5,734 bases of DNA, taken from the NCBI GenBank assembly GCA_945952425.1, contig CAMFIX010000224.1:1-5734 (forward strand), read 5' to 3'. Numbering within the stretch: position 1 is the stretch's first letter; each line of letters opens with the position of its first letter. The notes beneath the pieces are model-generated. The model did no database searches and had not been told where the DNA came from. It saw nothing but the letters and a program-made list of their open reading frames with translations. The DNA is from an uncultured Pseudorhodobacter sp. (GTDB lineage: Bacteria; Pseudomonadota; Alphaproteobacteria; Rhodobacterales; Rhodobacteraceae). This document shows positions 1 to 5,612 of this stretch, piece after piece. A program made the translations under genes and the position numbers.

Positions 1-104
1 GTGACCATGGTCAGGCCGCGCGGGCCGTAGTGATCCACTTTGCCGAGCGCGGTGGATGCATGGCGCAGCACGTCCTGGGCGGGTCGGGCGAGGATGGGTG
101 TCAT
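1..104 (-). CDS. Unrecognised phage early protein, 3'-partial (N-terminus only)
   Basis: An ATG at 104 overlaps the stop of the XRE-like gene (ATGA) and is preceded by GGGGGAG eight bases upstream. The frame runs open off the left edge, giving 34 residues that begin MTPILARPAQDVLRHASTAL and continue with GKVDHYGPRGLTMV. I see no domain in this fragment and do not recognise the family. It is annotated because the coupling pattern and ribosome-binding site are the same as for every other gene of the operon. The protein continues outside the window. Confidence 0.7.
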   Translation of the reverse strand, partial: MTPILARPAQDVLRHASTALGKVDHYGPRGLTMV

Positions 105-325
105 GCCCGTTTCTCCCCCAGCAAAAGCCAATCGGCCGAGACCTTCAGGACGGCGCAGAGTTGGACCAGCGAGAGGGCGTTGGGCAGGTTGGTTCCAACG
201 CTCCAGGACCAGACGTGGCGGTAGTCGGTCTGCATGGCCACGGCCACCACCTGGCAGCCGCCGGCGCGTTCGATGGCGTCTGCCACCCGCGCGACGATGC
301 CTGCACGGATCTGCATCTGGGTCAT
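101..325 (-). CDS. XRE/Cro-like helix-turn-helix protein
   Basis: This encodes 74 aa. The ATG overlaps the preceding stop by 4 nt and has AGGGAG seven bases upstream; Met4 is an alternative start. The protein is a single small domain: an N-terminal helix (IRAGIVARVADAIERAGG), a central turn with the aromatic-rich DYRHVWSWSVG, then the hallmark closing helices of Cro/CI-type repressors, LPNALSLVQLCAVLKVSADWLLLG (47-70). 'L..LC.VL.VS.DWLL.G' is the classical end of an XRE domain. The normally conserved Q-x-x-[LV]-A turn is degenerate (VVAVAMQTDYRHV), so sequence-specific DNA binding is likely but less certain. It lacks any oligomerisation or cleavage domain, which fits a small Cro-like or Ner-like regulator. 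It lies downstream of A and B, not in the usual place of the lysogeny repressor, so it is probably a secondary early regulator. Confidence 0.8.
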   Translation of the reverse strand: MTQMQIRAGIVARVADAIERAGGCQVVAVAMQTDYRHVWSWSVGTNLPNALSLVQLCAVLKVSADWLLLGEKRA

Positions 326-714
326 TTCAGGTCTCCCTGGTTGCGGGGGCAGGACAGGCAGGCGCGGTACATCCGCACCCGCATCGGGTTGCCGAGCGCA
401 AAGACACGCGCCTTGTTCCGCCAGTCCTGGCATTCCTGCGTGGGCAGATCGCCCAAGGCCGGGCAGATCACGGTCTTGTCCATGTAGATGCCACGCACAC
501 GATCCTCGATCGCAGCCATGTCGCCGGGATAAGACTTGGACAGGACCTGGCTGACCATCGTGGCCGAGCGATCAAGGGCCGAGGCCACCTTGCTCTGCGA
601 CGAGCGACCGCATTCCACGGCCAGGCGCTCGACCCAGTCGGGCAGTTTGTCGCCCCACGCCGCCTTCGCGCGATCGAGGGGCATCAGGGGGGCGGGCTTT
701 GGGGCCTTGGTCAT
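322..714 (-). CDS. Helix-turn-helix protein with four-cysteine C-terminus
   Basis: This encodes 130 aa. The ATG overlaps the previous stop by 4 nt, and a GGGGGG run lies five bases upstream. An in-frame start at 996 exists but would run inside the previous gene, so it is rejected. The N-terminus is Pro/Lys-rich (KAPKPAPLMPLDRAK). Residues about 28-75 contain a compact helix-turn-helix: WVERLAVECGRSSQSKVASA, then LDRSATMVSQVLSKSYPGDM, then AAIEDRVRGIY, close to XRE-type domains ('SxVAxxLxxSxxxVSQVL'). The C-terminal half carries Cys84 and Cys95 (CPALGDLPTQEC) and Cys119 and Cys122 (CLSC), which could bind one metal ion. A similar 'VxCPxLGxIPxxxC' segment follows the HTH in other phage regulators that I remember. 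It is probably a DNA-binding regulator of phage or host genes. Redox or metal sensing is possible, but this is only inference from the cysteines. Confidence 0.82.
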   Translation of the reverse strand: MTKAPKPAPLMPLDRAKAAWGDKLPDWVERLAVECGRSSQSKVASALDRSATMVSQVLSKSYPGDMAAIEDRVRGIYMDKTVICPALGDLPTQECQDWRNKARVFALGNPMRVRMYRACLSCPRNQGDLK

Positions 715-1283
715 TCGTGCCCCCCGAGCAGATGCGTCTCGCCGGTGTTGGCATCGACCACGGCGCGCACGCGCTTCTCGCGGGGCGGGCGGGGGCCGGT
801 GTCCCGGGCCAGCCTGTAGATCGCCTCGCGAGCGCTTTTCGGAGACGCCTTGACCGAGACCCGCAGATATCCGGCGGCAAGGAGCGCGCGGCAATAGGCG
901 GCCGCGTCGGCCTGCGACACGGCGACGGTCTCGGTGTTGGCATGGGCGGCGAGGTCGGTGGGGCTGAAGGTCCGCAGGCGGCGGGCCGCATGCCACATGT
1001 TCTCGGCCGGGGTGCGGCCGACGGCTTTCGCGGCCTCATCCTTCCAGGCGGGATTGACCTTCACCATCTGCCGGACAGGCCCACAGCGACGCTGGGTCTC
1101 GATCACCATGCGGTCGACCAGCCAGCCCTTGATGATGCCCTGGATGGTCTCCAGACCGCAGCCCACGGAGGCCGACAGATCGGCGGCGCCGAACTCGTCG
1201 AGGGTCAGGGCGTGGGTCCAGGCCTCGGCCCGGATGGTGTCGCGGGCGGTGGTGATCAGGGCGCGTTGGGTTCCGGCCTTCAT
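711..1283 (-). CDS. Phage early protein with two putative winged-helix domains
   Basis: This encodes 190 aa. The ATG overlaps the ATPase stop by 4 nt, with GGGGAG seven bases upstream. Residues about 20-65 (AWTHALTLDEFGAADLSASV followed by GCGLETIQGIIKGWL) read as a helix-turn-helix: 'LTLDEFGAADLSAS' enters, 'GLETIQGIIKGWLVDRMV' is the recognition helix, and a basic wing follows (ETQRRCGPVRQMVKV). Residues about 95-145 repeat the theme (NMWHAARRLRTFSPTDLAAHANT, then VSQADAAAYCRALLAAGYLRV). The tail contains RLARDTGPRPPREKRVRAVVDANTG-type sequence, similar to a 'RNTGPxxPxxxRVKxVxDPN' signature that I remember from uncharacterised early proteins of other Mu-like phages. It is therefore probably a conserved Mu-like early gene. 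DNA binding is inferred from the pattern; its target and role are unknown. A regulatory or replication-accessory function fits its position right after A and B. Confidence 0.8.
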   Translation of the reverse strand: MKAGTQRALITTARDTIRAEAWTHALTLDEFGAADLSASVGCGLETIQGIIKGWLVDRMVIETQRRCGPVRQMVKVNPAWKDEAAKAVGRTPAENMWHAARRLRTFSPTDLAAHANTETVAVSQADAAAYCRALLAAGYLRVSVKASPKSAREAIYRLARDTGPRPPREKRVRAVVDANTGETHLLGGHE

Positions 1284-2050
1284 GCTGCGGCTCCCCTGCG
1301 GGGGCCAGAGGCCGGGGCGAGGCGCGGGGCAGGGGCATCGCCGGTGTGCATCTGCCTGCGCCCCCAGATCTCGGCGGTGACGACGCCATGGCCCTGGATC
1401 ACGGCGAACTCGCGGATGTGTGCCAGGTTGGTCGACACGTTTCGGATGGATCCCCGCGACGCCGTCAGAAGGGCCTGCTTGATCTCAGCCGAGATCTGGA
1501 TGCCGGCGGCATAGATGCGGGCCAGGTGGTCGACGTCGGCGAGCGTCGCTGTCTCGGCGCCCACCCAGGACAGCATCCGGCTGTGGACACGCTCCCAGCG
1601 CTGCAGCTTCTGCGGCAGGGTCTCCTCGCCCATCAGGATCACCGGCACGCCCGAGACGTCGTGCAGCCGCCGGACGATCTCGATCGACTTGTCGCTCAGG
1701 ATATGGTCCGCCTCGTCCACGATCAGCGGCCGCTGGGTCATGGTCATTTCCTGCGCCACCTGCGCGAAGAGGGCCTCCGTCGTCCGGGCCGGGCGCAGGC
1801 CCAACTCCATGACGATCATGTTCATCAGGCCCTTCACGCCCCCGATGGGCAGCGCCTCGATGTGGCAGGCATTGTGCCGGTTGGTCGCATAGATCCCGGC
1901 AGTGGTCTTGCCGAGTCCCGCACGGCCGTAAAAGCAGCCCATGCCGGGCAGGCCGTGGGCGCGGTTCGTGCATCGGTCGATCAGCTGGTTCAGCCGGGCC
2001 ACATTGGCGAGGGGCGCGACGCTGTTGATCAAGGTCTGTTGCTCTGTCAT
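1280..2050 (-). CDS. B: MuB-type AAA+ ATPase, target-DNA activator (short form)
   Basis: This encodes 256 aa. Walker A is GRAGLGKT (42-49), Walker B is LIVDEAD (109-115), and a sensor-1-like strand VPVILMGEE (136-143) is followed by a likely arginine finger in VHSRML (Arg158). This is the arrangement in MuB, TnsC and IstB-type transposition ATPases. In phage Mu, B polymerises on DNA with ATP, delivers target DNA to A, stimulates strand transfer and gives target immunity; the position directly after A supports the same role here. Mu B has 312 aa with its Walker lysine near residue 106, whereas here it is Lys48, so the N-terminal helix-turn-helix domain of Mu B is missing. Residues about 170-230 form the helical lid. 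The tail (APAPRLAPASGPRRGAAA) is Pro/Ala/Arg-rich and probably disordered. Its stop overlaps the next ATG by 4 nt. It is the only gene here not coupled to its upstream neighbour. Confidence 0.93.
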   Translation of the reverse strand: MTEQQTLINSVAPLANVARLNQLIDRCTNRAHGLPGMGCFYGRAGLGKTTAGIYATNRHNACHIEALPIGGVKGLMNMIVMELGLRPARTTEALFAQVAQEMTMTQRPLIVDEADHILSDKSIEIVRRLHDVSGVPVILMGEETLPQKLQRWERVHSRMLSWVGAETATLADVDHLARIYAAGIQISAEIKQALLTASRGSIRNVSTNLAHIREFAVIQGHGVVTAEIWGRRQMHTGDAPAPRLAPASGPRRGAAA

Positions 2051-2056
2051 CCTGGT

Positions 2057-2061
2057 CTCCT
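2057..2061 (-). promoter_or_regulatory. Shine-Dalgarno of the MuB-type ATPase
   Basis: The minus strand reads AGGAG six bases before the ATG at 2050. This decides the start of the ATPase gene: the same frame is open to a GTG at 2131, which would add 27 low-complexity residues (Gly/Thr/Arg-rich) and overlap the transposase gene by 20 nt. The strong, well-spaced AGGAG and the typical MTEQQTLINS N-terminus favour 2050. Confidence 0.8.
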
Positions 2062-2075
2062 GTCTGCTCGTTCTG

Positions 2076-2107
2076 ACCGCCGTGGGGCCTTGCCCGCCCC
2101 CGGCGGT
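2076..2107 (-). other. Strong GC hairpin in the A-B intergenic gap
   Basis: Arms ACCGCCG (2076-2082) and CGGCGGT (2101-2107) are exact complements. Inside them GGGGC (2084-2088) and GCCCC (2096-2100) also pair. The result is a 12-bp stem with a single bulged base at 2083 and a 7-base loop (2089-2095). In the mRNA the stem begins four bases after the transposase stop codon and ends 25 bases before the B start. No U-run follows, so it does not look like an ordinary intrinsic terminator. It could slow polymerase, protect the 3' end of a processed A message, or block ribosome read-through so that B translation is set independently. It occupies the only non-overlapping gene junction in the window. 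Confidence 0.65.
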
Positions 2108-2111
2108 TTCT

Positions 2112-4232
2112 TCATCCGAAGATCGCGTCACCGAAGTCGTCGAAGAGCACCCTCTCCGATCGGTATTCCGAGCTGGTCTGGTAGACGCTCAGCCAGCGCT
2201 CCTGCTCGCGGGTGATGGCCTGGCCGGCCGCCAAGGTGCGCTCGAGGTCGACCGCGCGGCGGAACCGCTCGCGCGAGGTCTCTTCGACCTGCGGGGCTGC
2301 ATTCCGACGGGCCGCGAGATCGGCAACGATCACCGCTTGGGCGGCTTCGACCTCGGCAGCTGGGATGCTGGTCTCGATCGCTGGGCGGCGGGGCCCCTTG
2401 CCAAAAATCGGCTTCACCACTTTGGTGTCCGGCTTCACAGGCTCGGTCGGCGCAGCGGCGTCCAGGTAATTGCCCAGCTCGATAGCGGACAGCCTCGACA
2501 GGGCGGCGGCTTTGGCCTTCTCCGCCCGCAGCCAGTCGTTGCGCGCCCTCGAATGAGCCCGGGCCTCATCCGCATTGAAGAACTGACCTTTCTGGCGGAT
2601 CGGAGCGAAGCCCAAATAGGCGTTCTCGGCGGTGTAGATATGGGCGCCGTCCCAGAAGTTCGCCGGATCGACTCGCGCAATGACTCGCTGCCCGGCGATC
2701 TCATGCATCCAGTCGTCCCAGAACTCATTGTCATCCAGCCAGACCGCACCGGTATTCCGATCGGCCCGGATGCTTTCGGCGGCGAGAAGCCACAGGCGGC
2801 GTTGGGCAGCCGTCGCCTTCTTGATCGGCGCCTTGGCATAGGCCTCGTCGAAAACCTCGGCGAAAGAGCGCATCCAGGCGACCTCTGACCGCCGCCCTTG
2901 GCGCGTGTTATGTTCCTCGATCCCTTCGCCGACGATCCGCAGGAAGTCCTCCATCGGGATCGCGCGGTTGCCATAGTTTTCGGGCTTGGCTGCGACCGAA
3001 TTGCCTGTGTAGGCGCCCTCGAACCGAGGATCCTGAGCGATGGAATGGCACATGTCTCGGAAGGCCCGCTCGATGGGTTTGGACTGGCCGCTGTAGGGCG
3101 TGGCCCAATGGATCTGGCAGCCCAATCCGGTGAACAGGCCGGGGATGTCGTCCTCGCGCACCTTGAAGCGGAAACGGTTCGACGCCCCGCCCGTCACGGC
3201 CTTCGACGCGAACTCCCGACCATTGTCCAAGAGGACGTGGTCGGGAATGCCCCAGGTCTCGATCATGTCCCCGGCGCACAAAAGGACCGCCGTGGAGTTC
3301 GGCGTAACATCCATGCGCCACGCGAGGATGCGCCCGGAATACACGTCCTGGAAGGCGACCATCTGCGGCCGGATCGGCTCGGCAATGCCGGGCCAGCGCA
3401 CGAACACGTCCCATTTGTGAAAGTCGCCGTTGACGCATTCCAGGGGCTGCATGGCAGTCTTGTCGCGGACCTGGACAGGGTAGAGGCGCTTGAGAGCATC
3501 AACGCCCTGGCGCAGCAAAACCTGTGTCGGACGGCTCACGTCGGCATCAAGCCAGCGGCGCATGGTCCGCTCGGGCAGATAGCTCCAGCCCCGCGCCTCT
3601 GCAATGCGAACGCAGCGCCGATAGGCATCGCTGAAGGGAACCTCGCCCTGGCGCAGATAGTCACCTCGCAGGGCTTCCATGAATTCCGGCGAGCACTCCT
3701 TGGACCGCCCCTTGGCAAGCGCAGCGCGATGTCGGGGGGCGAGGTGCGGCAAGCGATCATCGGTGCGGACACCCTCGACGAGACCGAACCAGTCCCAGAT
3801 CGTCCGCGCCCCCACCTTGGCCTGGCGGGCGATGGCCTGGACGGCGTTGTTCCGACCCATCCCGGGGATGGGCTTCAGGGCCTCGACCTGCTGGATGATC
3901 GCCAGACGGGCGGCGGCCTTGTCTTTCACATCCTGCGGCAGCCCTTCAAACCAGGCCCAAATCTCGTCCCGATCGACTACCGGCTTGGTGACCTTGGGGG
4001 CCACCTCCGCCAGCAGCTTGCGCTGCGCCCGCATCGGGAAGAGGCGCCAGGAATACTCCCAGCCGCCGCCCTTGCCCTCGCGGCGCCGGGCCAGCTCGGC
4101 ATTGCCGCGCCAGTCGAGCCGATCGGCGATGGCATTCACGCCGCGCTTCGAGGAAGGCATGTCGGGCAGGCTCGCCGCCGCGATTTCCTCGGCCGTCCAC
4201 CAGACTTGGGCGGGGGTGATCGATGGCGTCAT
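2112..4232 (-). CDS. A: Mu-type DDE transposase A (MuA family)
   Basis: This encodes 706 aa; phage Mu MuA has 663. The ATG overlaps the ParB-like stop by 4 nt and is preceded by GGAGG nine bases upstream. Residues about 10-75 (WWTAEEIAAASLPDMPSSKR...) are the Mu-type winged-helix domain that in MuA binds the enhancer. Residues about 90-240 hold the helical end-binding domains (e.g. VQAIARQAKVGARTIWDWFG; YLPERTMRRWLDADVSRP). The RNase H-like core follows, with Asp270 (VNGDFHKWDVF), Asp336 (LLDNGREFA) and Glu388 (SGQSKPIERAF) fitting D269, D336 and E392 of MuA. GAYTGNSVAAKPENYGNRA also matches MuA closely. A beta-barrel domain spans about 485-550. All three catalytic residues are intact, so it is probably active in end cleavage and strand transfer. 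The Lys/Arg-rich C-terminal ClpX tag of Mu is absent; the tail is acidic and aromatic (LFDDFGDAIFG). Confidence 0.97.
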   Translation of the reverse strand: MTPSITPAQVWWTAEEIAAASLPDMPSSKRGVNAIADRLDWRGNAELARRREGKGGGWEYSWRLFPMRAQRKLLAEVAPKVTKPVVDRDEIWAWFEGLPQDVKDKAAARLAIIQQVEALKPIPGMGRNNAVQAIARQAKVGARTIWDWFGLVEGVRTDDRLPHLAPRHRAALAKGRSKECSPEFMEALRGDYLRQGEVPFSDAYRRCVRIAEARGWSYLPERTMRRWLDADVSRPTQVLLRQGVDALKRLYPVQVRDKTAMQPLECVNGDFHKWDVFVRWPGIAEPIRPQMVAFQDVYSGRILAWRMDVTPNSTAVLLCAGDMIETWGIPDHVLLDNGREFASKAVTGGASNRFRFKVREDDIPGLFTGLGCQIHWATPYSGQSKPIERAFRDMCHSIAQDPRFEGAYTGNSVAAKPENYGNRAIPMEDFLRIVGEGIEEHNTRQGRRSEVAWMRSFAEVFDEAYAKAPIKKATAAQRRLWLLAAESIRADRNTGAVWLDDNEFWDDWMHEIAGQRVIARVDPANFWDGAHIYTAENAYLGFAPIRQKGQFFNADEARAHSRARNDWLRAEKAKAAALSRLSAIELGNYLDAAAPTEPVKPDTKVVKPIFGKGPRRPAIETSIPAAEVEAAQAVIVADLAARRNAAPQVEETSRERFRRAVDLERTLAAGQAITREQERWLSVYQTSSEYRSERVLFDDFGDAIFG

Positions 4233-5059
4233 TCCCCATCGCCTCCCAAGGTGGCAAGCAAGTCCGCCTCCTGGATGAACCGCCGCCGGGCCACGGCGCC
4301 CGCGCGATTCCAGGAGTTCATCAGGGCCTTGAACTGCTCTTCAACGGGGTCTTTGGGGACCGTCAAAGCCCCGGGTTTCAGGGCGCGCCGGGCCTCGGCT
4401 GCGGATTTCGCGCGGCCTTCGGCGAGCGCCTTGACGACGTCGTAACGGTCGGGCGCCTCCTGAATTTTGGCGATCTCGCCCAAGTCCTTCAGCGTGACAG
4501 GCCGCGGCGCATTGCGCAGCTGGTGGATGTCGTGGGGGTCCAGCTTCGAGCCGGCGGCGATCATCCGCTCCACTTGCCGGGTCGACAGCCCGAATTTCTC
4601 GGCGGTCGCGCCAGCAAACGACACGATGTCGTTTGCTAGACCCTGTCGCGCCAAACCTCCGGCGACACCTCTTTTCGTCTCAGGATGCAGCCGCTCGTAG
4701 ACCTCCTTGCGGCGCGCCAGGAAGACCGCGTTGTCCAGCGCGGTCATCTCTGCGCCCGCCAGGTTGTCGTCGATCTCCATCAGCCGGGCCCAATCGTCGG
4801 TCACGTCTGTCCAGACCTTCGCCTCGATGTCCTGCCAGCCCAGCTCGCGCGCCGCAGCGACCCGGTGACCGCCCGCGACCAGGTGGAGCTTGCCGTCCTT
4901 CTTCTTTCGGACATGGATCGCGTCCTTCATCACTCCCGTCTCATTGATCGAGGCGACCAGGGCGGCCACGCCTGCCGCGCTCACAGGGCGCAAGCGGTCG
5001 CGGATGACGATGTCATCCAGGCGGACGCGGTTCTGGGACATGAGGGTCGGAAGCTTCAT
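4229..5059 (-). CDS. ParB-like (ParB N-terminal/sulfiredoxin-fold) DNA-binding protein
   Basis: This encodes 276 aa from an ATG overlapping the previous stop by 4 nt, with a weak AAAGG seven bases upstream. A second Met at residue 7 has no better signal. Residues about 11-105 form a ParB/Srx-type domain: the strand RVRLDDIVIRDRLRPV, a helix VAALVASINETG, then LHLVAGGHRVAAARELGW (58-75), matching the G-x-x-R nucleotide-binding box of ParB proteins (canonical GERR). EIDDNLAGAEMTALDNA (95-111) corresponds to the third ParB motif, though the usual Arg after 'NL-x' appears to be Gly103. Residues about 150-170 (EKFGLSTRQVERMIAAG) are a helix-turn-helix. The C-terminus is helical and basic. ParB-family proteins bind parS and act as CTP-dependent clamps in plasmid and chromosome partition; in Mu-like phages, homologues upstream of the transposase have no settled role. 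No ParA is visible here. The gene carries a perfect inverted repeat (4613-4637) just upstream of the helix-turn-helix codons. Confidence 0.88.
   Translation of the reverse strand: MKLPTLMSQNRVRLDDIVIRDRLRPVSAAGVAALVASINETGVMKDAIHVRKKKDGKLHLVAGGHRVAAARELGWQDIEAKVWTDVTDDWARLMEIDDNLAGAEMTALDNAVFLARRKEVYERLHPETKRGVAGGLARQGLANDIVSFAGATAEKFGLSTRQVERMIAAGSKLDPHDIHQLRNAPRPVTLKDLGEIAKIQEAPDRYDVVKALAEGRAKSAAEARRALKPGALTVPKDPVEEQFKALMNSWNRAGAVARRRFIQEADLLATLGGDGE
4613..4637. repeat. Perfect 11-bp inverted repeat with 3-bp spacer inside the ParB-like gene
   Basis: The left arm AGCAAACGACA (4613-4623) and right arm TGTCGTTTGCT (4627-4637) are exact reverse complements separated by CGA. The repeat stops cleanly: bases on both sides and in the spacer do not pair. 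It lies over codons 142-149 of the ParB-like gene, directly before its helix-turn-helix codons, and uses several A/T-ending codons (CTA, GCA, TTT, GCT) unusual among the GC-ending codons around it. The form is that of a binding site for a dimeric DNA-binding protein. A parS-like centromere for the overlapping protein, or an operator for one of the small helix-turn-helix proteins, are both possible. It does not match the chromosomal parS consensus (TGTTTCACGTGAAACA). Confidence 0.6.
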
Positions 5060-5286
5060 TCAGGGGCCTTTGTCATCGTGTAGGAAAACCGCCGCCCCTT
5101 GCCCTCGATCACCTGCTGGCTGCAGCTGATCTCGGCGCCATGGGCGCGCAGCTCGGAAATGCAGGCATTGACCGCCATGACCCGCGCCTTGCGGACGATG
5201 TCGCGGGTCGTATGCGGCCGACCATCGGCCAGCAGCTGCAACACCCTCTGCAAGCGCTTCGAGGTCAGGGCGGCGGCGCGGATCAT
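5056..5286 (-). CDS. Small winged-helix DNA-binding protein
   Basis: This encodes 76 aa. The ATG at 5286 overlaps the previous stop (ATGA) and is preceded by GGAGG five bases upstream. Helix 1 spans about residues 8-20 (SKRLQRVLQLLADG). A second helix follows, THTTRDI-like, at about 26-33. The putative recognition helix at about 37-48 (VMAVNACISELRAHG) leads into a hairpin wing with a basic GKGRRF turn (about 52-70). This is the pattern of helix-turn-helix proteins in which an elementary helix pair is followed by 'xxISELRxxGxxI', common in phage and plasmid regulators. It has no effector domain, so it is probably a small transcriptional regulator or DNA-binding accessory protein acting in the cytoplasm. 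It sits directly upstream of the ParB-like gene with a 4-nt overlap, so the two are likely made together. The fold is fairly clear from the pattern; the target is unknown. Confidence 0.8.
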   Translation of the reverse strand: MIRAAALTSKRLQRVLQLLADGRPHTTRDIVRKARVMAVNACISELRAHGAEISCSQQVIEGKGRRFSYTMTKAPE

Positions 5287-5612
5287 CCCTTCCTCCGCCC
5301 GTTGGCCCGACCGAAGGAAAAGGCTGACGGCATGGCCTCGTAAGACGCCCTGTTGCGGCAGCCATTGCAGAGGCGGTTGTGGGGGCCCTCGGACTCAAAC
5401 CCCTTGCCGCAGGTCAAGCAGGCGCGCAGGAGAGGCTGTTCGGCTGTATCTTTGGACGCCGCGATCCGTTCACCTGCATCTTTCAGCCAAGCCTCGGCAG
5501 CGGCGCGTGACGCGAAAGCGCCCGGGCTGCCGACAGACTTGGGCAGACACCGCACGTAGTACCGCCCGTGGTCCATGCAGACATGCGGTTGTTTCGCCAG
5601 TCGGTAAGCCAT
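5283..5612 (-). CDS. Small zinc-knuckle protein (CxxC-x13-CxxC), phage early region
   Basis: This encodes 109 aa from an ATG at 5612, chosen because it overlaps the stop of the upstream mini-protein. A TTG at 5669 in the same frame would add 19 residues but would run through that gene. Residues 1-45 (MAYRLAKQPHVCMDHGRYYV...) include Cys12 and Cys22 and an Ala-rich helix. Residues 65-85 hold two CxxC pairs, CLTC (65-68) and CNGC (82-85), with 13 residues between, the layout of a zinc ribbon or knuckle. The C-terminus (GRANGRRKG) is basic. The segment around FESEGPHNRLC resembles short uncharacterised proteins that I remember from alphaproteobacterial phages; this is memory, not a search result. 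A nucleic-acid-binding role is likely by inference, but no specific function is assigned. The stop overlaps the next ATG by 4 nt. The Shine-Dalgarno is weak, so translation probably depends on coupling. Confidence 0.78.
   Translation of the reverse strand: MAYRLAKQPHVCMDHGRYYVRCLPKSVGSPGAFASRAAAEAWLKDAGERIAASKDTAEQPLLRACLTCGKGFESEGPHNRLCNGCRNRASYEAMPSAFSFGRANGRRKG

Noticed and set aside
2..13. 12-bp perfect palindrome TGACCATGGTCA
   Set aside because: About one such palindrome is expected by chance in a window of this size, and it lies in coding sequence at the edge.
1481..1496. 6-bp inverted repeat GATCTC/GAGATC with 4-bp spacer in the ATPase gene
   Set aside because: It is too short to stand out from chance.
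699..1514. Plus-strand open frame of 271 codons opposite the tandem winged-helix gene
   Set aside because: Gly-rich antisense translation without a domain; it overlaps two coupled minus-strand genes.
2076..2107. Reading the A-B hairpin as a classical intrinsic terminator
   Set aside because: No U-run follows the stem on the transcribed strand, and the operon clearly continues into the ATPase gene.
1346..2215. Plus-strand open frame of 289 codons opposite the ATPase
   Set aside because: The composition (His/Asp/Arg-rich, no domain) is typical of antisense frames; the ATPase with Walker motifs is on the other strand.
1941..2888. Plus-strand open frame of 315 codons opposite the end of the transposase and start of the ATPase
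   Set aside because: It crosses two well-supported minus-strand genes and shows no family resemblance.
2898..4445. Long plus-strand open frame (515 codons) opposite the transposase
   Set aside because: It is a shadow of the GC-rich transposase gene. The translation shows no recognisable domain, while the minus strand has an intact MuA with all three catalytic residues.
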